A stretch of DNA of 64,000 bases from Armatimonadota bacterium (GTDB lineage: Bacteria; Armatimonadota; Fimbriimonadia; Fimbriimonadales; Fimbriimonadaceae): contig WGMG01000005.1 of the NCBI GenBank assembly GCA_016125185.1, positions 1-64,000 on the forward strand, given 5' to 3'. The position numbers and the translations under genes are program-made. How positions within the stretch are numbered: the first letter of the stretch is position 1; each line of letters begins with the position of its first letter. Below, piece after piece: positions 8,644 through 18,062 of the stretch. Under the pieces are notes generated by a model. It did not search any database, was not told the DNA's origin, and was given only the letters and a program-made list of their open reading frames with translations.

Positions 8644-9962
8644 TTCTTCACCTCCTTAGATTTCCTTTCCGAGGGTGTTTCGGGCTCTCCAGAGTTCGAG
8701 TCGGGGGCGGTGCCGTGGAGGATTTGGGGAACGTCGATTCCGACCGTATCCCGAACGCTGGCGAGGATCGCGTGGAAGATCGCCGGATAGGACGCAACGT
8801 AATTCGTCAGCGCTTGCCCATCGCCCGAATCCACGAGCTTGACGGTGCCGATTTTGACCTTCTTGACCGTGTCGGTGGTTGCCTTCAATATCTTCTCCAA
8901 GTCGTCCATCACCGCGATGTTCATCGCCGCTGGCCCCGCATCTCGCCACGCCGAATGGAGCGCTTCGAGAGCTTGTCCGGCGGCAAGGCCGCGCTCTCTC
9001 ACACTCGCTGCATCGCCCTTTGCTGAGTACTCGCGGGCCACCTTTTCGGCTTCCGCGGGCAAAATCTCGTCGACCTTCAATCGAAGCGCCTCGACCTGGG
9101 ATCGAATCTGCTGAAGCTCCTGCTCGGCCTTGGCTCGGGCCTCGCGGGCCGCCGCTTTCGTGGTTTCCTGTTCGGCCGTCACTTTGGCTTCCAAGTCCGC
9201 CTGAATGGTTCGAAGTTCGTTTCGCATTTTGGCGATGGCGGCGTCGGCGGTGGCTTCAGCGACTTTGGCTTTTGCCAATTCTTCGCTCTCAATTTTTTCT
9301 GCTTGCCGTTTGGCGTCCGATTCGGCGATTTCGGCGTCGCGGATGATATTGGCGATCGCTTCTCGTCCGATGGAGTCCAGGTAGTGGCTCTCATCGCTGA
9401 CGTGCTGAATCTTGAACGTATCGAGGTGCAATCCGAGCTTCTTGAGGTCGAGCTCGGACTCATTGCTCAGCTCTTCGGCAAATTTCAGTCGATCCTCGTT
9501 GATCTGCTCCGGAGTGAGCCGAGCCAAAACACCCCGCAGGTGCCCTTCCAGCGTTTCCTTCGAGACCTTGCCGATGGCGGTTGGCGGCTGGCCGAGAAAA
9601 CGTTCGATCGCGTTGCCCATCACCGCCGAATTGCTCGAGACCTTCACGTTCGCGACCGCCTCGACATTGAGCGCGATTCCGCCCTGAGAGTAAGCGCCGC
9701 GAATCGAAATCGGAACCTCGAACGTGTTCAGGTTCATTCGGTCCACCCGCTCCAAAATCGGCACTCGCCAGCCTCGCCCTCCGAACACCACTCGGAAACC
9801 GCGAATTGAACCATCAGGCTGTTTGTGGCGGCGACCCGAGAAGATGAGGGCTTCGTTCGGCGGGCAGATATAGAGCAACGACCGCAGAAAGATGTAGAAA
9901 ACGAGGAACGCGACGATGAGAAAGACCGCAAGATACAGCCCCGACAGAACCTCGGCGGGCAT
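8640..9962 (-). CDS. Flotillin-like SPFH domain protein, second paralogue
   Basis: The protein has about 440 residues and the same architecture as its neighbour: a membrane segment near the N-terminus, PNEALIFSGR, the SPFH domain, then an EA-rich coiled coil (about 210-330). I chose the ATG at 9962 because it has a very strong ribosome binding site (GGGGGGAGGG) six bases upstream; a longer start at 10004 has none. Two flotillins translated from overlapping genes suggests they form a hetero-oligomer. The C-terminal tail ends in a charged ERKSKEVKK segment. The upstream NfeD-like gene is probably part of the same membrane complex. Confidence 0.9.
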   Translation of the reverse strand: MPAEVLSGLYLAVFLIVAFLVFYIFLRSLLYICPPNEALIFSGRRHKQPDGSIRGFRVVFGGRGWRVPILERVDRMNLNTFEVPISIRGAYSQGGIALNVEAVANVKVSSNSAVMGNAIERFLGQPPTAIGKVSKETLEGHLRGVLARLTPEQINEDRLKFAEELSNESELDLKKLGLHLDTFKIQHVSDESHYLDSIGREAIANIIRDAEIAESDAKRQAEKIESEELAKAKVAEATADAAIAKMRNELRTIQADLEAKVTAEQETTKAAAREARAKAEQELQQIRSQVEALRLKVDEILPAEAEKVAREYSAKGDAASVRERGLAAGQALEALHSAWRDAGPAAMNIAVMDDLEKILKATTDTVKKVKIGTVKLVDSGDGQALTNYVASYPAIFHAILASVRDTVGIDVPQILHGTAPDSNSGEPETPSERKSKEVKK

Positions 9963-10009
9963 CGTCCCTCCCCCCACTTGAGAAAAAGTATAGAAAATGT
10001 TCATTGTCT

Positions 10010-10543
10010 TTAGCTTAGGACCTCGTCCTGAGAAATCACTTCCAGGGTGTCGCCTTCGACACCAACAACGATCACCGGCGAACCCGGCATGATCTCGGCA
10101 GTTGGACTGCTCGCCTTTGCGAAGATCTCGAGTACTTCGTCTTGACGGTTCAGTCGAACCTTACCCCGCGATTCCGGTCGGATCGGCACCGTGACGCTCC
10201 CGGTATGCCCCAAAAGGCTCTCCAACCGGTAGTCGCTGGTCGTCTCGGCCCGCCGAAGCAGGTACCGCGTGGCCGTACTGACCACCAGGCCCGTGAGAGC
10301 GCCGGTCACGATCGCCAACACGAGCGTATTGGGCACGCTCGCCAACGTGCAGAGGATGCCCGCCAACCCGAAGCTCCCCAGACCGTAGATCCAGAAGCGC
10401 GGGCTGAGAAATGGTATCCAAATCGGATTCTCCCCGTCGACCGTGTCGTGGTCGCCGAAGGAATGATCAAGATTGCCGGCTACGAGCCCAAAGACCAGGA
10501 TCGCGATTCCAACTAGGAAAGCGGCTACGTAAATGGCAACCAT
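10010..10543 (-). CDS. NfeD-like membrane protein
   Basis: The protein has 177 residues. It has an N-terminal membrane segment (about 2-22), two further hydrophobic segments (about 50-100), and a C-terminal domain (about 105-170) with the pattern GHTGSVTVPIRPESRGKVRL, which resembles the OB-fold of NfeD proteins. NfeD partners are commonly encoded next to flotillins and work with them at the membrane. It is the first gene of a three-gene operon; 47 bp separate its stop from the chosen start of the next gene. No serine protease domain is present, so it belongs to the short NfeD class. Confidence 0.8.
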   Translation of the reverse strand: MVAIYVAAFLVGIAILVFGLVAGNLDHSFGDHDTVDGENPIWIPFLSPRFWIYGLGSFGLAGILCTLASVPNTLVLAIVTGALTGLVVSTATRYLLRRAETTSDYRLESLLGHTGSVTVPIRPESRGKVRLNRQDEVLEIFAKASSPTAEIMPGSPVIVVGVEGDTLEVISQDEVLS

Positions 10544-10593
10544 TCATCAAATAGTACGACTTTTGGCCTAACAGGTTGCGAAGAATCTGGGAC

Positions 10594-11085
10594 CTATCGC
10601 TTAGCGACCTCCCAGAAGAGGTAGTCGGTATCGACCGTCTCCCCGCCCAATTCGTCGACGAGCAGCGCCACCTGTCCCCGATGGTAGAACGCGTGGCCAA
10701 CCAACTGCGTCAACTGAGTCTCGATCCGCAAGATGTAGTGCGTCCCGTCTCCGCCCTGAAACTCAAAGTTTTTCGGCAAGTCCTCGTCCTTCAACCGCTC
10801 CAAATATTCCGTCCATTGACGCTCGATTCGCTGGTATCGCGGACGCAAACCGCCAAGCTCAAAGTGATCGACAAACCAATCGGTTTGGTTCTCGCCGTCC
10901 GAATCCATCCGGTCCAGCCAGTTCTCGCGGCAGGCGGCCAAGTGCGCGGCGAGGCAGACGGCGCGGACAAAACGAGGGTCCTCGTGCCGTTCGAACGGCA
11001 CCGACTCGATCATTTCGATCATTCGGAGATTGGCGGCCTTCTCGTGCTCGTACCAATGGCGAAAACGGTCGATCATGCCGACCAT
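10594..11085 (-). CDS. DinB/YfiT-like putative metal-dependent enzyme
   Basis: The protein has 163 residues, the usual length for the DinB four-helix family. The three metal-ligand histidines are visible: H48 in AAHLAACREN, and H131 and H135 in GHAFYHRGQ. Family members include thiol transferases and proteins of unknown substrate. The start may be at residue 1 or at the second methionine (MIDRF); neither has a clear ribosome binding site. A 13-bp palindrome lies directly upstream. The 50-bp gap to the flotillin operon leaves open whether they are co-transcribed. Confidence 0.8.
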   Translation of the reverse strand: MVGMIDRFRHWYEHEKAANLRMIEMIESVPFERHEDPRFVRAVCLAAHLAACRENWLDRMDSDGENQTDWFVDHFELGGLRPRYQRIERQWTEYLERLKDEDLPKNFEFQGGDGTHYILRIETQLTQLVGHAFYHRGQVALLVDELGGETVDTDYLFWEVAKR

Positions 11086-11087
11086 TT

Positions 11088-11100
11088 TACATAAAATGTA
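11088..11100. promoter_or_regulatory. Small palindrome upstream of the DinB-like gene
   Basis: TACAT-AAA-ATGTA is a perfect 5-bp inverted repeat two bases from the start codon, in an AT-rich stretch that also contains AGACATTTTT. It could be an operator or part of the promoter. Nothing else supports it. Confidence 0.25.
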
Positions 11101-11169
11101 GAAAAATGTCTACCTTATTATTTTCGTGGATAGGCGTTGGTTGAAAATGTTCTCTCCACATCGGTTTGT

Positions 11170-11960
11170 GCCCCGTGGCTAATCCGTCATTCCGAAAGCT
11201 TGTCGTCTATCCCTCGGTTCGATTCTCTCACCGATCCCTTCGCCAAGGGATAGCCTTGTTTGACCGAGGCATTCGTCTTCTAGTCCTGCCCGCCGGCTCG
11301 CTTCTCTCGCCTTCCACATGAATCCTCCCCACCGCTTCACTACGTTCAGCGACTCCCCCCAGGGAGTAGCTTGGCTATTTGGAAATCGGGGGTGGGCGGT
11401 GAACATTTCAGCCTCAAGAGTCAGGCTCAAACAAAGTAGGTGAGTAGGTATCAACTCACTTCAAGCCTAGTAACTACGCTGCTCCCTGGGGAGGGTCCGC
11501 ATGAATCCTGCCACAACGGCAGGATTCATGTGGAGCCGGTGAGTCGGGCTGTAGGGCGAACCGGAGGGGAGGAGGCTGATCAGTCACCTACCAACAATGG
11601 TAAATCCCAGCTTCGCCTTCCTTCGTCCTCCTACTTCGGACTTCGGCCGACAAGCACGCGTCTTTGCCAACTTTGGTGGGCAGGATGCCCACCTTCCCAG
11701 TGGGCTGACCTCCCTTTGACTTCGACATGAATCCTGCCTTTGCGGCAGGCTCCATTGCGGACCCTCCCTGTGGAGTAGCGTGGTTCTTCGGAAATCGATG
11801 GTGAGGCGGTGTGCCGTTCAGTCTCCGATCTGGCATCAACTCGAATCGGGCCGACAACCCTAGATGCTCCTTGAGGAAGGAGCCGGTGAATGAAATGAAC
11901 CGGGGGATAGGCGGCTGCCTCGTCTTTGGTCCAACCACTTACCTGGACCACCCATTTCCA
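11170..11960. repeat. Gene-free mosaic repeat block 3
   Basis: No gene is supported. Visible parts: a reversed stem-loop element with CTATCCCTCGG...CCGATCCCTTCGCC (11205-11258), a type A end (11318-11390), a reversed type A end interrupted by a CCTGCCACAACGGCAGG hairpin (11468-11575), a GGTGGGCAGGATGCCCACC hairpin (about 11671-11690), another GCCTTTGCGGCAGGC element (11728-11790), and a CCTTGAGGAAGG/CCGGGGGATAG element (11862-11912). The order differs from every other block. Confidence 0.85.
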
Positions 11961-11984
11961 GCCTAGCAACCAAGCCGACGACGA

Positions 11985-12752
11985 CTAGTCGCCGTATTCA
12001 ACGTCGACCACGAAGGGCGCTCGCTTCTTCTCCAGGAACGCGGAAATCCCCGCCTGGCCCTCGTCGCTCACGCGGGCTTCGGCCAGCCGCCGCGCCGTCT
12101 CTTCCGCCGTCAGCGGAGCATCGTTCACCAACCGCTTAGCCCCCGCCACCGCTTGCGGACCCGAGCCCAGAATCGCCCGGACCTTCGTGTTGACCGCCGC
12201 CGACATACCCGCCGACGGAACGACTTCCTGCACCAAACCGATGTGCATCGCCCGCTGAGCCGTGAACACTTCGCCCGTGGCAAACAGCGCCCGCGAGTGG
12301 CCCTTGCCGATCTTGTCGATCACGAATGGCGAGATCGTCGCCGGAATTAGCCCCAGCTTCACTTCGGTGAAACCGAACTTCGCGTCTTCGGTCGAAATCG
12401 CGATGTCGCACGCCGCCACCAAGCCGCTTCCGCCGCCCAGCGCCGCTCCGTGCACGCTCGCAATCGTCACCGCCGCGCAGTCGCGAATCGCGGAAAACAT
12501 CTTCGAAATCCGCATCGCATCGCCCACGTTTTGCTCCTCGGTATAGCTGGCCGCCTTACGCATCCACTCCAGATCGCCGCCCGCGCAGAAGCTCGGACCG
12601 GCGCCCGAAATCACCACGGCCCGAATCTCGGGCGAAATTGTTGAGAAAAGTTGATACAGGGCGTCGATGAGTTCGTCGTTGAGAGCATTTCGCACGTCTG
12701 GACGATTCAGCTTCACGTGGAGGACGGCCCCCTCGCGATCAACTTTGAGCAT
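11985..12752 (-). CDS. Enoyl-CoA hydratase/isomerase, possibly methylglutaconyl-CoA hydratase
   Basis: The protein has about 255 residues, standard for the crotonase family. Oxyanion-hole motifs are clear: SGAGPSFCAGGDLEWM near residue 55 and VHGAALGGGSGLVAACD near residue 105. ADLxWM-type wording (GGDLEWMRKAASYT) and VKLGLIPATISPFV are typical of methylglutaconyl-CoA hydratase (LiuC) of leucine breakdown, so that is my best guess, but no other leucine genes are near. I chose the ATG at 12752 (MLKVDREG) because the longer frame from 12794 adds a non-conserved leader that overlaps the divergent gene at 12770. Confidence 0.85.
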   Translation of the reverse strand: MLKVDREGAVLHVKLNRPDVRNALNDELIDALYQLFSTISPEIRAVVISGAGPSFCAGGDLEWMRKAASYTEEQNVGDAMRISKMFSAIRDCAAVTIASVHGAALGGGSGLVAACDIAISTEDAKFGFTEVKLGLIPATISPFVIDKIGKGHSRALFATGEVFTAQRAMHIGLVQEVVPSAGMSAAVNTKVRAILGSGPQAVAGAKRLVNDAPLTAEETARRLAEARVSDEGQAGISAFLEKKRAPFVVDVEYGD

Positions 12753-12769
12753 GGCATCATAATACTTGG

Positions 12770-13240
12770 TTGTCGTTGGAAAGAATAGAGACAAATGAAT
12801 ATCGCGTGAGCCGCTCCCAACTGGTGTATTGGAGCGCCAACGAGTACGTGCGGCGGTTCTGGCCCGCGTTCATCGCCTTCCCCGTTTCGGGCATCCTCAT
12901 GTTAGTTCTCATGCCCAGCCAAGTGGGCATCGGATTGGGCATGTTGATGATCCTTTGGCCGCTCTCCATCCCCGCCCGGTCGATCCTCATCACTGGCCGC
13001 GCCGCCAAGCGGGTTCTGAGTCCGACGCGCATGGTCGCCGAGGGCGAACACCTCTATTTCATCACGACCCCGATGGACCACAACTACCGGGTCAACATCA
13101 AGTCCATCCGCGATGTGATCCAGCGCAAAGAGTACGTGGTGGTCGAGCTATGGAAGTTCAAGCTCATCTATGTGCCGCTGGAGAGCTTCCAATCCCCGAA
13201 GGACATCAAAAAGCTCCAGAAGTTCACCGGCGTCAACTAA
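12770..13240 (+). CDS. Small membrane protein, YcxB/PH-like, unknown function
   Basis: The protein has about 156 residues. Two hydrophobic segments (about 28-45 and 51-68) lie between short soluble parts, and the C-terminal half (EGEHLYFITTPMDHNYRVNI...VPLESFQSPKDIKKLQKF) resembles YcxB-like or bacterial PH-type membrane proteins. The start is uncertain: the listed codon is TTG, and a GTG near 12806 is an alternative. The gene is divergent from the enoyl-CoA hydratase, and its 3' end overlaps the 3' end of surE by 8 bp in convergent orientation, so the two stop codons share sequence. Confidence 0.65.
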   Translation: MSLERIETNEYRVSRSQLVYWSANEYVRRFWPAFIAFPVSGILMLVLMPSQVGIGLGMLMILWPLSIPARSILITGRAAKRVLSPTRMVAEGEHLYFITTPMDHNYRVNIKSIRDVIQRKEYVVVELWKFKLIYVPLESFQSPKDIKKLQKFTGVN

Positions 13241-14009
13241 GCTCGATCGGCCAGTCGTTTTCGTGCGCGATCTTCTCGGCCAGGGGCCGATTCGTCCAAT
13301 TCAGGCTCAGCGGCGTGATGCTGACAAACCCTTCGTTGACCGCCTTCACGTCGGTGTTGGGCTGGTTGGCCGACATCAGCGCCATGCCGCCCTGCCAGTA
13401 GTAGGGCCGCCCCCACGGGTCGTCGCGTTTCTCCACGCGGTCCTTATAAACCCGCTTGCCCATCTCGGCCACCTTGGCCCCGCGCAGTTCTTCGTAAACG
13501 ATCGACGGGATATTCACGTTCAAAAAGGTCAGGTCTTCCCAATCGGAATCGACCAGGTTCATGAAGTTTTCGTTCAGCCACTGCGACGCGGTTTCCCAGT
13601 GGGCCGGAGCCTCGGCCACGAAGACCGCCAGCGACAGCGCGATGGAATGGATGCCGTTGATCGCGCCCTCCATCGCTCCCGCCACCGTGCCTGAATAGGT
13701 AATGTCGAAGCCCAAGTTGGGGCCGTAGTTGATACCGCTCAGGATCAGGTCGCACCCGTCCGGGTACGCCACCGTCAGGCCGACGTTCACGCAGTCCACC
13801 GGAACGCCGTTGACCGCGTAGGCGGTCAGACCGTGGTACTCGACCTCCTTCACCCGCAACGGGTCGCGAAGGGTCATCGCGTGTCCGCACGCCGACCGCT
13901 CGCGATCTGGCGCAACGATCACCACATCGCCGAACTGCCGCGCCACCATCGCTAGTTCGTAGAGGCCGCGTCCGTGAATCCCATCATCGTTGGTGATGAG
14001 AATCTTCAC
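13233..14009 (-). CDS. surE: 5'/3'-nucleotidase SurE
   Basis: The protein has 258 residues. The N-terminal MKILITNDDGIHGRGL is the SurE signature with the metal-binding Asp pair, followed by VIVAPDRERSACGHAMTL and SGINYGPNLGFDITYSGTV. SurE removes phosphate from nucleoside monophosphates. The start overlaps the hom stop by four bases, so hom and surE are translationally coupled. The C-terminus shows W-rich segments usual in bacterial SurE. Convergent overlap with the small membrane gene on the plus strand leaves no room for a separate terminator. Confidence 0.96.
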   Translation of the reverse strand: MKILITNDDGIHGRGLYELAMVARQFGDVVIVAPDRERSACGHAMTLRDPLRVKEVEYHGLTAYAVNGVPVDCVNVGLTVAYPDGCDLILSGINYGPNLGFDITYSGTVAGAMEGAINGIHSIALSLAVFVAEAPAHWETASQWLNENFMNLVDSDWEDLTFLNVNIPSIVYEELRGAKVAEMGKRVYKDRVEKRDDPWGRPYYWQGGMALMSANQPNTDVKAVNEGFVSITPLSLNWTNRPLAEKIAHENDWPIELS

Positions 14010-15292
14010 GCTTTGTCCTCAACCCGAATGACCGCCGCCACCTGCGCCACCGCGTCGAGGTTTCCGACCTGCTCCAGCGCTTTGGCAAAGTCCCGCTCAG
14101 AGGCTCGGTGCGTCAGGAACACGATCTCGCCTTGGTCGTTCGGAAGGGTCTTCATCTGCATTTCCGCGATGCTGATGCCGAACTCGCCAAACACCATCGA
14201 AATCTCGCCCAGCGTCTTCGGTCGATCCAGCACGCGAAGGCGCATGTAGAACGCCGACTCCACCTCGTCGATCGGCACCGTCTTCATGCCGGTGTCGTAC
14301 GGAATCGCGCTGCCCGATCCGCCCACGACCATGTTTCGGCCTACGTCGATAAGGTCGCCGATAACCGCCGAGCCGGTCGGGTCGGAACCCGCGCCGCGGC
14401 CGCTAAACATCACGTCGCCCACGAAGTCGCCGTTGAGCCAAAGCGCGTTGTAAACCCCGTTCACCGATGCCAGCGGATGCGTCAGCGGAATCATCGTCGG
14501 GTGAACCCGCACGCACACCGCGTCGCCGCCCACCGCGTCCACCACGCCCACCAGCTTGATGCGGTAGTTCCACGACTTCGCGTACTCGATGTCGGTGATG
14601 CCGACCTTCGAGATGCCTTCGCGGTAGATGTCCTCGACCAACACCTGCTTGCCAAACGCGATCGAGGCGAGAATAGAAATCTTGTACGACGTGTCGATGC
14701 CTTCGACGTCGTTCGTCGGGTCGGCCTCGGCGTAGCCCGCCGCTTGGGCCTCGCGAAGCGCGTCGGCAAAGTCGGCCCCCTCCTGCTCCATCTTCGTCAG
14801 GATGTAGTTCGAGGTGCCGTTGAGGATGCCCATCATGCGGATGACGTCGTTACCCGCCAACTGGTGCTTGAGGGGTTGAACCAGCGGAATTCCGCCACCC
14901 ACTGCCGCTTCATAGTGCAGGTCCAAGCCGCGCGACTTGGCCAAATGCACCAAGCGTGAGCCGTGTTTCGCGATCAGTTCTTTGTTCGCCGTCACCACGT
15001 GTTTGCCGTTCATCAGGGCGCGTTCGACCAGTTCCGCCGCGGGCTCTACGCCGCCGATCAGTTCGCAAACCACATCGATATTCGGGTCAGCCACGATGCT
15101 GTCGAGATCGGTTGTAAAGACGGACGCATCCAGCGACCGCTCCTTGGAAGAATCGCGAATGCCGATGCGCGTAATCGCCATGGCGTGCCCCACCTTGTTC
15201 GTAATCGCGTCGCGATTGTTGACGAGCATCCGGTACGTGCCCGTGCCCACGGTGCCAAAGCCAAGCATGCCAATTCGAATATCGTGATTCAT
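14006..15292 (-). CDS. hom: Homoserine dehydrogenase with ACT domain
   Basis: The protein has 428 residues. It has an N-terminal NAD(P)-binding GFGTVGTGTY, a substrate segment TANKELIAKHG, YEAAVGGGIPLV and GILNGTSNYIL, and a C-terminal ACT domain (about 350-425, beginning AFYMRLRVLDRP), which normally gives feedback control by threonine. The enzyme reduces aspartate semialdehyde to homoserine for threonine and methionine. It is the first gene of a hom-surE pair. A 106-bp gap to the divergent metalloprotease gene must hold both promoters. Confidence 0.97.
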   Translation of the reverse strand: MNHDIRIGMLGFGTVGTGTYRMLVNNRDAITNKVGHAMAITRIGIRDSSKERSLDASVFTTDLDSIVADPNIDVVCELIGGVEPAAELVERALMNGKHVVTANKELIAKHGSRLVHLAKSRGLDLHYEAAVGGGIPLVQPLKHQLAGNDVIRMMGILNGTSNYILTKMEQEGADFADALREAQAAGYAEADPTNDVEGIDTSYKISILASIAFGKQVLVEDIYREGISKVGITDIEYAKSWNYRIKLVGVVDAVGGDAVCVRVHPTMIPLTHPLASVNGVYNALWLNGDFVGDVMFSGRGAGSDPTGSAVIGDLIDVGRNMVVGGSGSAIPYDTGMKTVPIDEVESAFYMRLRVLDRPKTLGEISMVFGEFGISIAEMQMKTLPNDQGEIVFLTHRASERDFAKALEQVGNLDAVAQVAAVIRVEDKA

Positions 15293-15398
15293 GAAGTCAG
15301 ATCATCATTATGACGCGACCAAAATTAGCCGAAAATTTCTTTCATCCAATCGAAACCTTTTAGAACCTAAAAAGCGTAAAGTTGGAGTTTAAGAAATC

Positions 15399-18020
15399 AT
15401 GAAGCGTGCTATTTTCCTCGCGTTGACCCTCGCATTCTCTGCTTCAACCATCTGGGCCCAAGCCGCTCCTCCCGCCACCCAAGGCAAGCAGGACGAGAAG
15501 AAGGAAGAGAAGAAAACCGACACCAAGCAAGAGGAAAAGAAGACCTCTGAGCAGAAGAAGTACGACGACCTGCTGAAGAACACCGAGCTCAAAACTCAGG
15601 AAGGCGTCTTCAAAATCTATCAGGTCGGCGACAAGGTCTATTTCGAAATTCCCGAAGACTTGTACGGAAAGCCGTTCCTGTGGCAGGCTGAAATCGCCGA
15701 AATGCCGAAGGCCCTCGGCTTCCCCGGCACGCCGGGCGGCACCAAAGTCATCAAGTTCGAGCGCAACGAAAAGAAAATCTACATGCGCGCCGTCGATGTC
15801 TCCACCCGGGCGATGGGCGACGACAAGGGCGTCAAGATCGGCGTCGAAAAGAACTCCATCGAGCCGATCATTCTCAGCTTCGACGAGTACGCCGAAGCTC
15901 CAAACAAGGCGGCGGTCGTCGACATGACGTCGTTCTACACCTCCGACCCGCAAGACTTCAGTGTCCGAACTTCGATCCCCGGCGCGATGGGCGTGGACAC
16001 GAGCAAAACGTCGATCAACAAGGTCAAGGCCTTCCCGCGAAACGTCGAAGTTCGAACCCAAATGACGTTCATGATGGGCCGCGGCCAGACCGGCGGCGGA
16101 AACCCGTTCCTCGGTGGCGGCAGCAACTACGACTCCAGCCGCGCCACCACCGTCGTCCACTACAGCCTGGTCGAACTCCCGGATACGCCGATGATGGGTC
16201 GCCTCAAGGACTCCCGAATCGGCTACTTCACCACCGGCTTTACCGCCTTTGGCGGCGAGGAGCGACCGGCGACCGACGTCGAGTACATCAACCGCTTCCG
16301 CCTGGAAAAGAAGGACCCGAACGCCAGCCTGAGCGAGCCGGTCCAGCCGATCGTGTTCTACGTCTCGCCCGAAGTGCCGGATAAGTGGAAGGAATCGGTT
16401 CGCGAATCCATCGAGGCGTGGCAACCCGCCTTCGAGGAGGCTGGATTCAAGAACGCCATCATCGGCAAGCTCGCCCCGACCAAGGAAGAAGACCCCGATT
16501 GGGACCCCGAAGACGCCCGCTACAACGTCATTCGCTGGGCGCCGAGCGAGATCGAGAACGCCATTGGCCCGTCCATCCAGGACCCTCGAAGCGGCGAAAC
16601 CGTCTCCGCCCACGTCATCATCTGGCACAACGTCGTCAACCTCGTCGAGAATTGGTACTTCAGCCAGTGCGCCGCCATCGACCCGCAGGTCCAGCATCTG
16701 CCGATTTCCGACGAACTGATGGGCAAGCTCATCAAGTACGTGGTCACCCACGAAGTCGGCCACACGCTCGGCCTGGAGCATAACTTCAAGGCCAGCGCCG
16801 CCTACACCATCGCCCAGCTTCGCGACCCTGAGTTCACAAAGACACACGGCGTGGCGGCGTCGATCATGAGCTATAGCCGCTACAACTACGTGGCCCAACC
16901 CGGCGACGGCGTGACGCAGACGATCGGCATGATCGGCCCGTACGACAAATTCGCCATCAAGTACGGCTACATGCCCATCAAGGCTTCGACACCCGACCAA
17001 GAGACTTCGACCCTCGACGCTCTCCTTGGTCAGCAGGTGCGCAACCCGTGGCTCCGATTCGGCAACTACAAGTACGCCGGTATCGACCCGCAGATGCAGT
17101 CCGAAATCATTAGCGACGACCCGGTCGAAGCGACCCGGCTCGGCATTTTGAACTTGGAGCGCATCTCCAAGAACTACCTCTTGCCCGCAACGTCGAAGTA
17201 CGGCAAGTCCTACGACCGCACACAAGACGCCTACCAAGCTCTCTTCAGCCAGTGGCTGACCGAGCTGATGCACGTGCAGGCATTGGTCGGCGGCGTGGTC
17301 GAGTACGACAACCACGTCGGACGCGGCTCGGACGACATCTTCCAGCCGGTTTCGGCCGAACAGCAGGCCAAGGCCGTCAAGCTCCTGATGATGAAGGGCG
17401 CTCGCCCGCCGATGGTGATCCTGAACCCGAACGTGTACGACAAGATTTCGCCCACCGGCTACGGCGACGCGATGAATTCGGTCCAGTCGATCATCCTTCG
17501 CGGCCTGATGTCGGATCGAAAGGTCCGCGCGCTGCAGGACTTCGAAGCCGAGTTCCCCGGCAAGGCGTACACCGTCACCCAACTCGTCAACGAGGTGGTC
17601 GGCGACACGTTCCTCGAACTCGATCAGCCGAAGATCACGACGTCGATCTACCAGCGAGGCCTGCATCGCAACTTCCTCAAGATGGCCGACGGCAAGATCA
17701 ACGGCAGCGGCGCGAGCCAAACCGACCTCCGCCCGCTCCTTCGCGAGGCGCTGAAGGGTCTGGAAGTGAAGGTCACCGCTGCGATTCCTCGCTCCGGAGA
17801 CACGATCACCAAGGCTCACCTGATCGACTGCAAGCACGACATCGATGCGATCCTGAACGACACGTACTCCAAGGCGAGCGGCGGTTCGCAGTCCATGAGC
17901 CTGCGCGAGTTGCTCGGCCTGCCGTGGCACTACGACGCGAAATCGCAGGAGGAATGCTGGCAATGGCACGTGCCCAACGAAATCCTCCAACTCATCAAGG
18001 ACGAAGAGAAGAAGAAGTAA
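15399..18020 (+). CDS. Secreted zinc metalloprotease, DUF5117/DUF5118/DUF4953 type
   Basis: The protein has 873 residues. A signal peptide (MKRAIFLALTLAFSASTIWA) is followed by a strongly charged Lys/Glu linker (about 28-55). The metzincin-like zinc motif HEVGHTLGLEH spans residues 451-461, followed by a Met-turn candidate SIMSYSRYN. The N-terminal third matches the usual DUF5117 layout (an ExxxxRAVDVSTRA segment). The family is common in Bacteroidetes and related phyla; natural substrates are unknown. A terminator follows directly. A long antisense frame covers nearly the whole gene but is a GC-rich shadow. Confidence 0.92.
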   Translation: MKRAIFLALTLAFSASTIWAQAAPPATQGKQDEKKEEKKTDTKQEEKKTSEQKKYDDLLKNTELKTQEGVFKIYQVGDKVYFEIPEDLYGKPFLWQAEIAEMPKALGFPGTPGGTKVIKFERNEKKIYMRAVDVSTRAMGDDKGVKIGVEKNSIEPIILSFDEYAEAPNKAAVVDMTSFYTSDPQDFSVRTSIPGAMGVDTSKTSINKVKAFPRNVEVRTQMTFMMGRGQTGGGNPFLGGGSNYDSSRATTVVHYSLVELPDTPMMGRLKDSRIGYFTTGFTAFGGEERPATDVEYINRFRLEKKDPNASLSEPVQPIVFYVSPEVPDKWKESVRESIEAWQPAFEEAGFKNAIIGKLAPTKEEDPDWDPEDARYNVIRWAPSEIENAIGPSIQDPRSGETVSAHVIIWHNVVNLVENWYFSQCAAIDPQVQHLPISDELMGKLIKYVVTHEVGHTLGLEHNFKASAAYTIAQLRDPEFTKTHGVAASIMSYSRYNYVAQPGDGVTQTIGMIGPYDKFAIKYGYMPIKASTPDQETSTLDALLGQQVRNPWLRFGNYKYAGIDPQMQSEIISDDPVEATRLGILNLERISKNYLLPATSKYGKSYDRTQDAYQALFSQWLTELMHVQALVGGVVEYDNHVGRGSDDIFQPVSAEQQAKAVKLLMMKGARPPMVILNPNVYDKISPTGYGDAMNSVQSIILRGLMSDRKVRALQDFEAEFPGKAYTVTQLVNEVVGDTFLELDQPKITTSIYQRGLHRNFLKMADGKINGSGASQTDLRPLLREALKGLEVKVTAAIPRSGDTITKAHLIDCKHDIDAILNDTYSKASGGSQSMSLRELLGLPWHYDAKSQEECWQWHVPNEILQLIKDEEKKK

Positions 18021-18022
18021 CC

Positions 18023-18042
18023 AGAGCCCCGAAAGGGGCTCT
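18023..18042 (+). terminator. Terminator after the metalloprotease
   Basis: An 8-bp perfect stem AGAGCCCC/GGGGCTCT with a GAAA tetraloop lies two bases after the stop codon, followed by ATTCATTC. The U tract is weak. Confidence 0.7.
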
Positions 18043-18062
18043 ATTCATTCATACTCAGTACC

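Noticed and set aside
11088-11100. BlaI/MecI-type operator
   Set aside because: The TACAT/ATGTA spacing does not match the TACAnnTGTA core and no BlaI/BlaR genes are near.
15444-17990. 848-codon open frame antisense to the metalloprotease gene
   Set aside because: GC-rich third positions keep the reverse frame open; the plus strand has a signal peptide, a zinc motif and a terminator, while the antisense product has low-complexity Val/Asp/Leu-rich composition.
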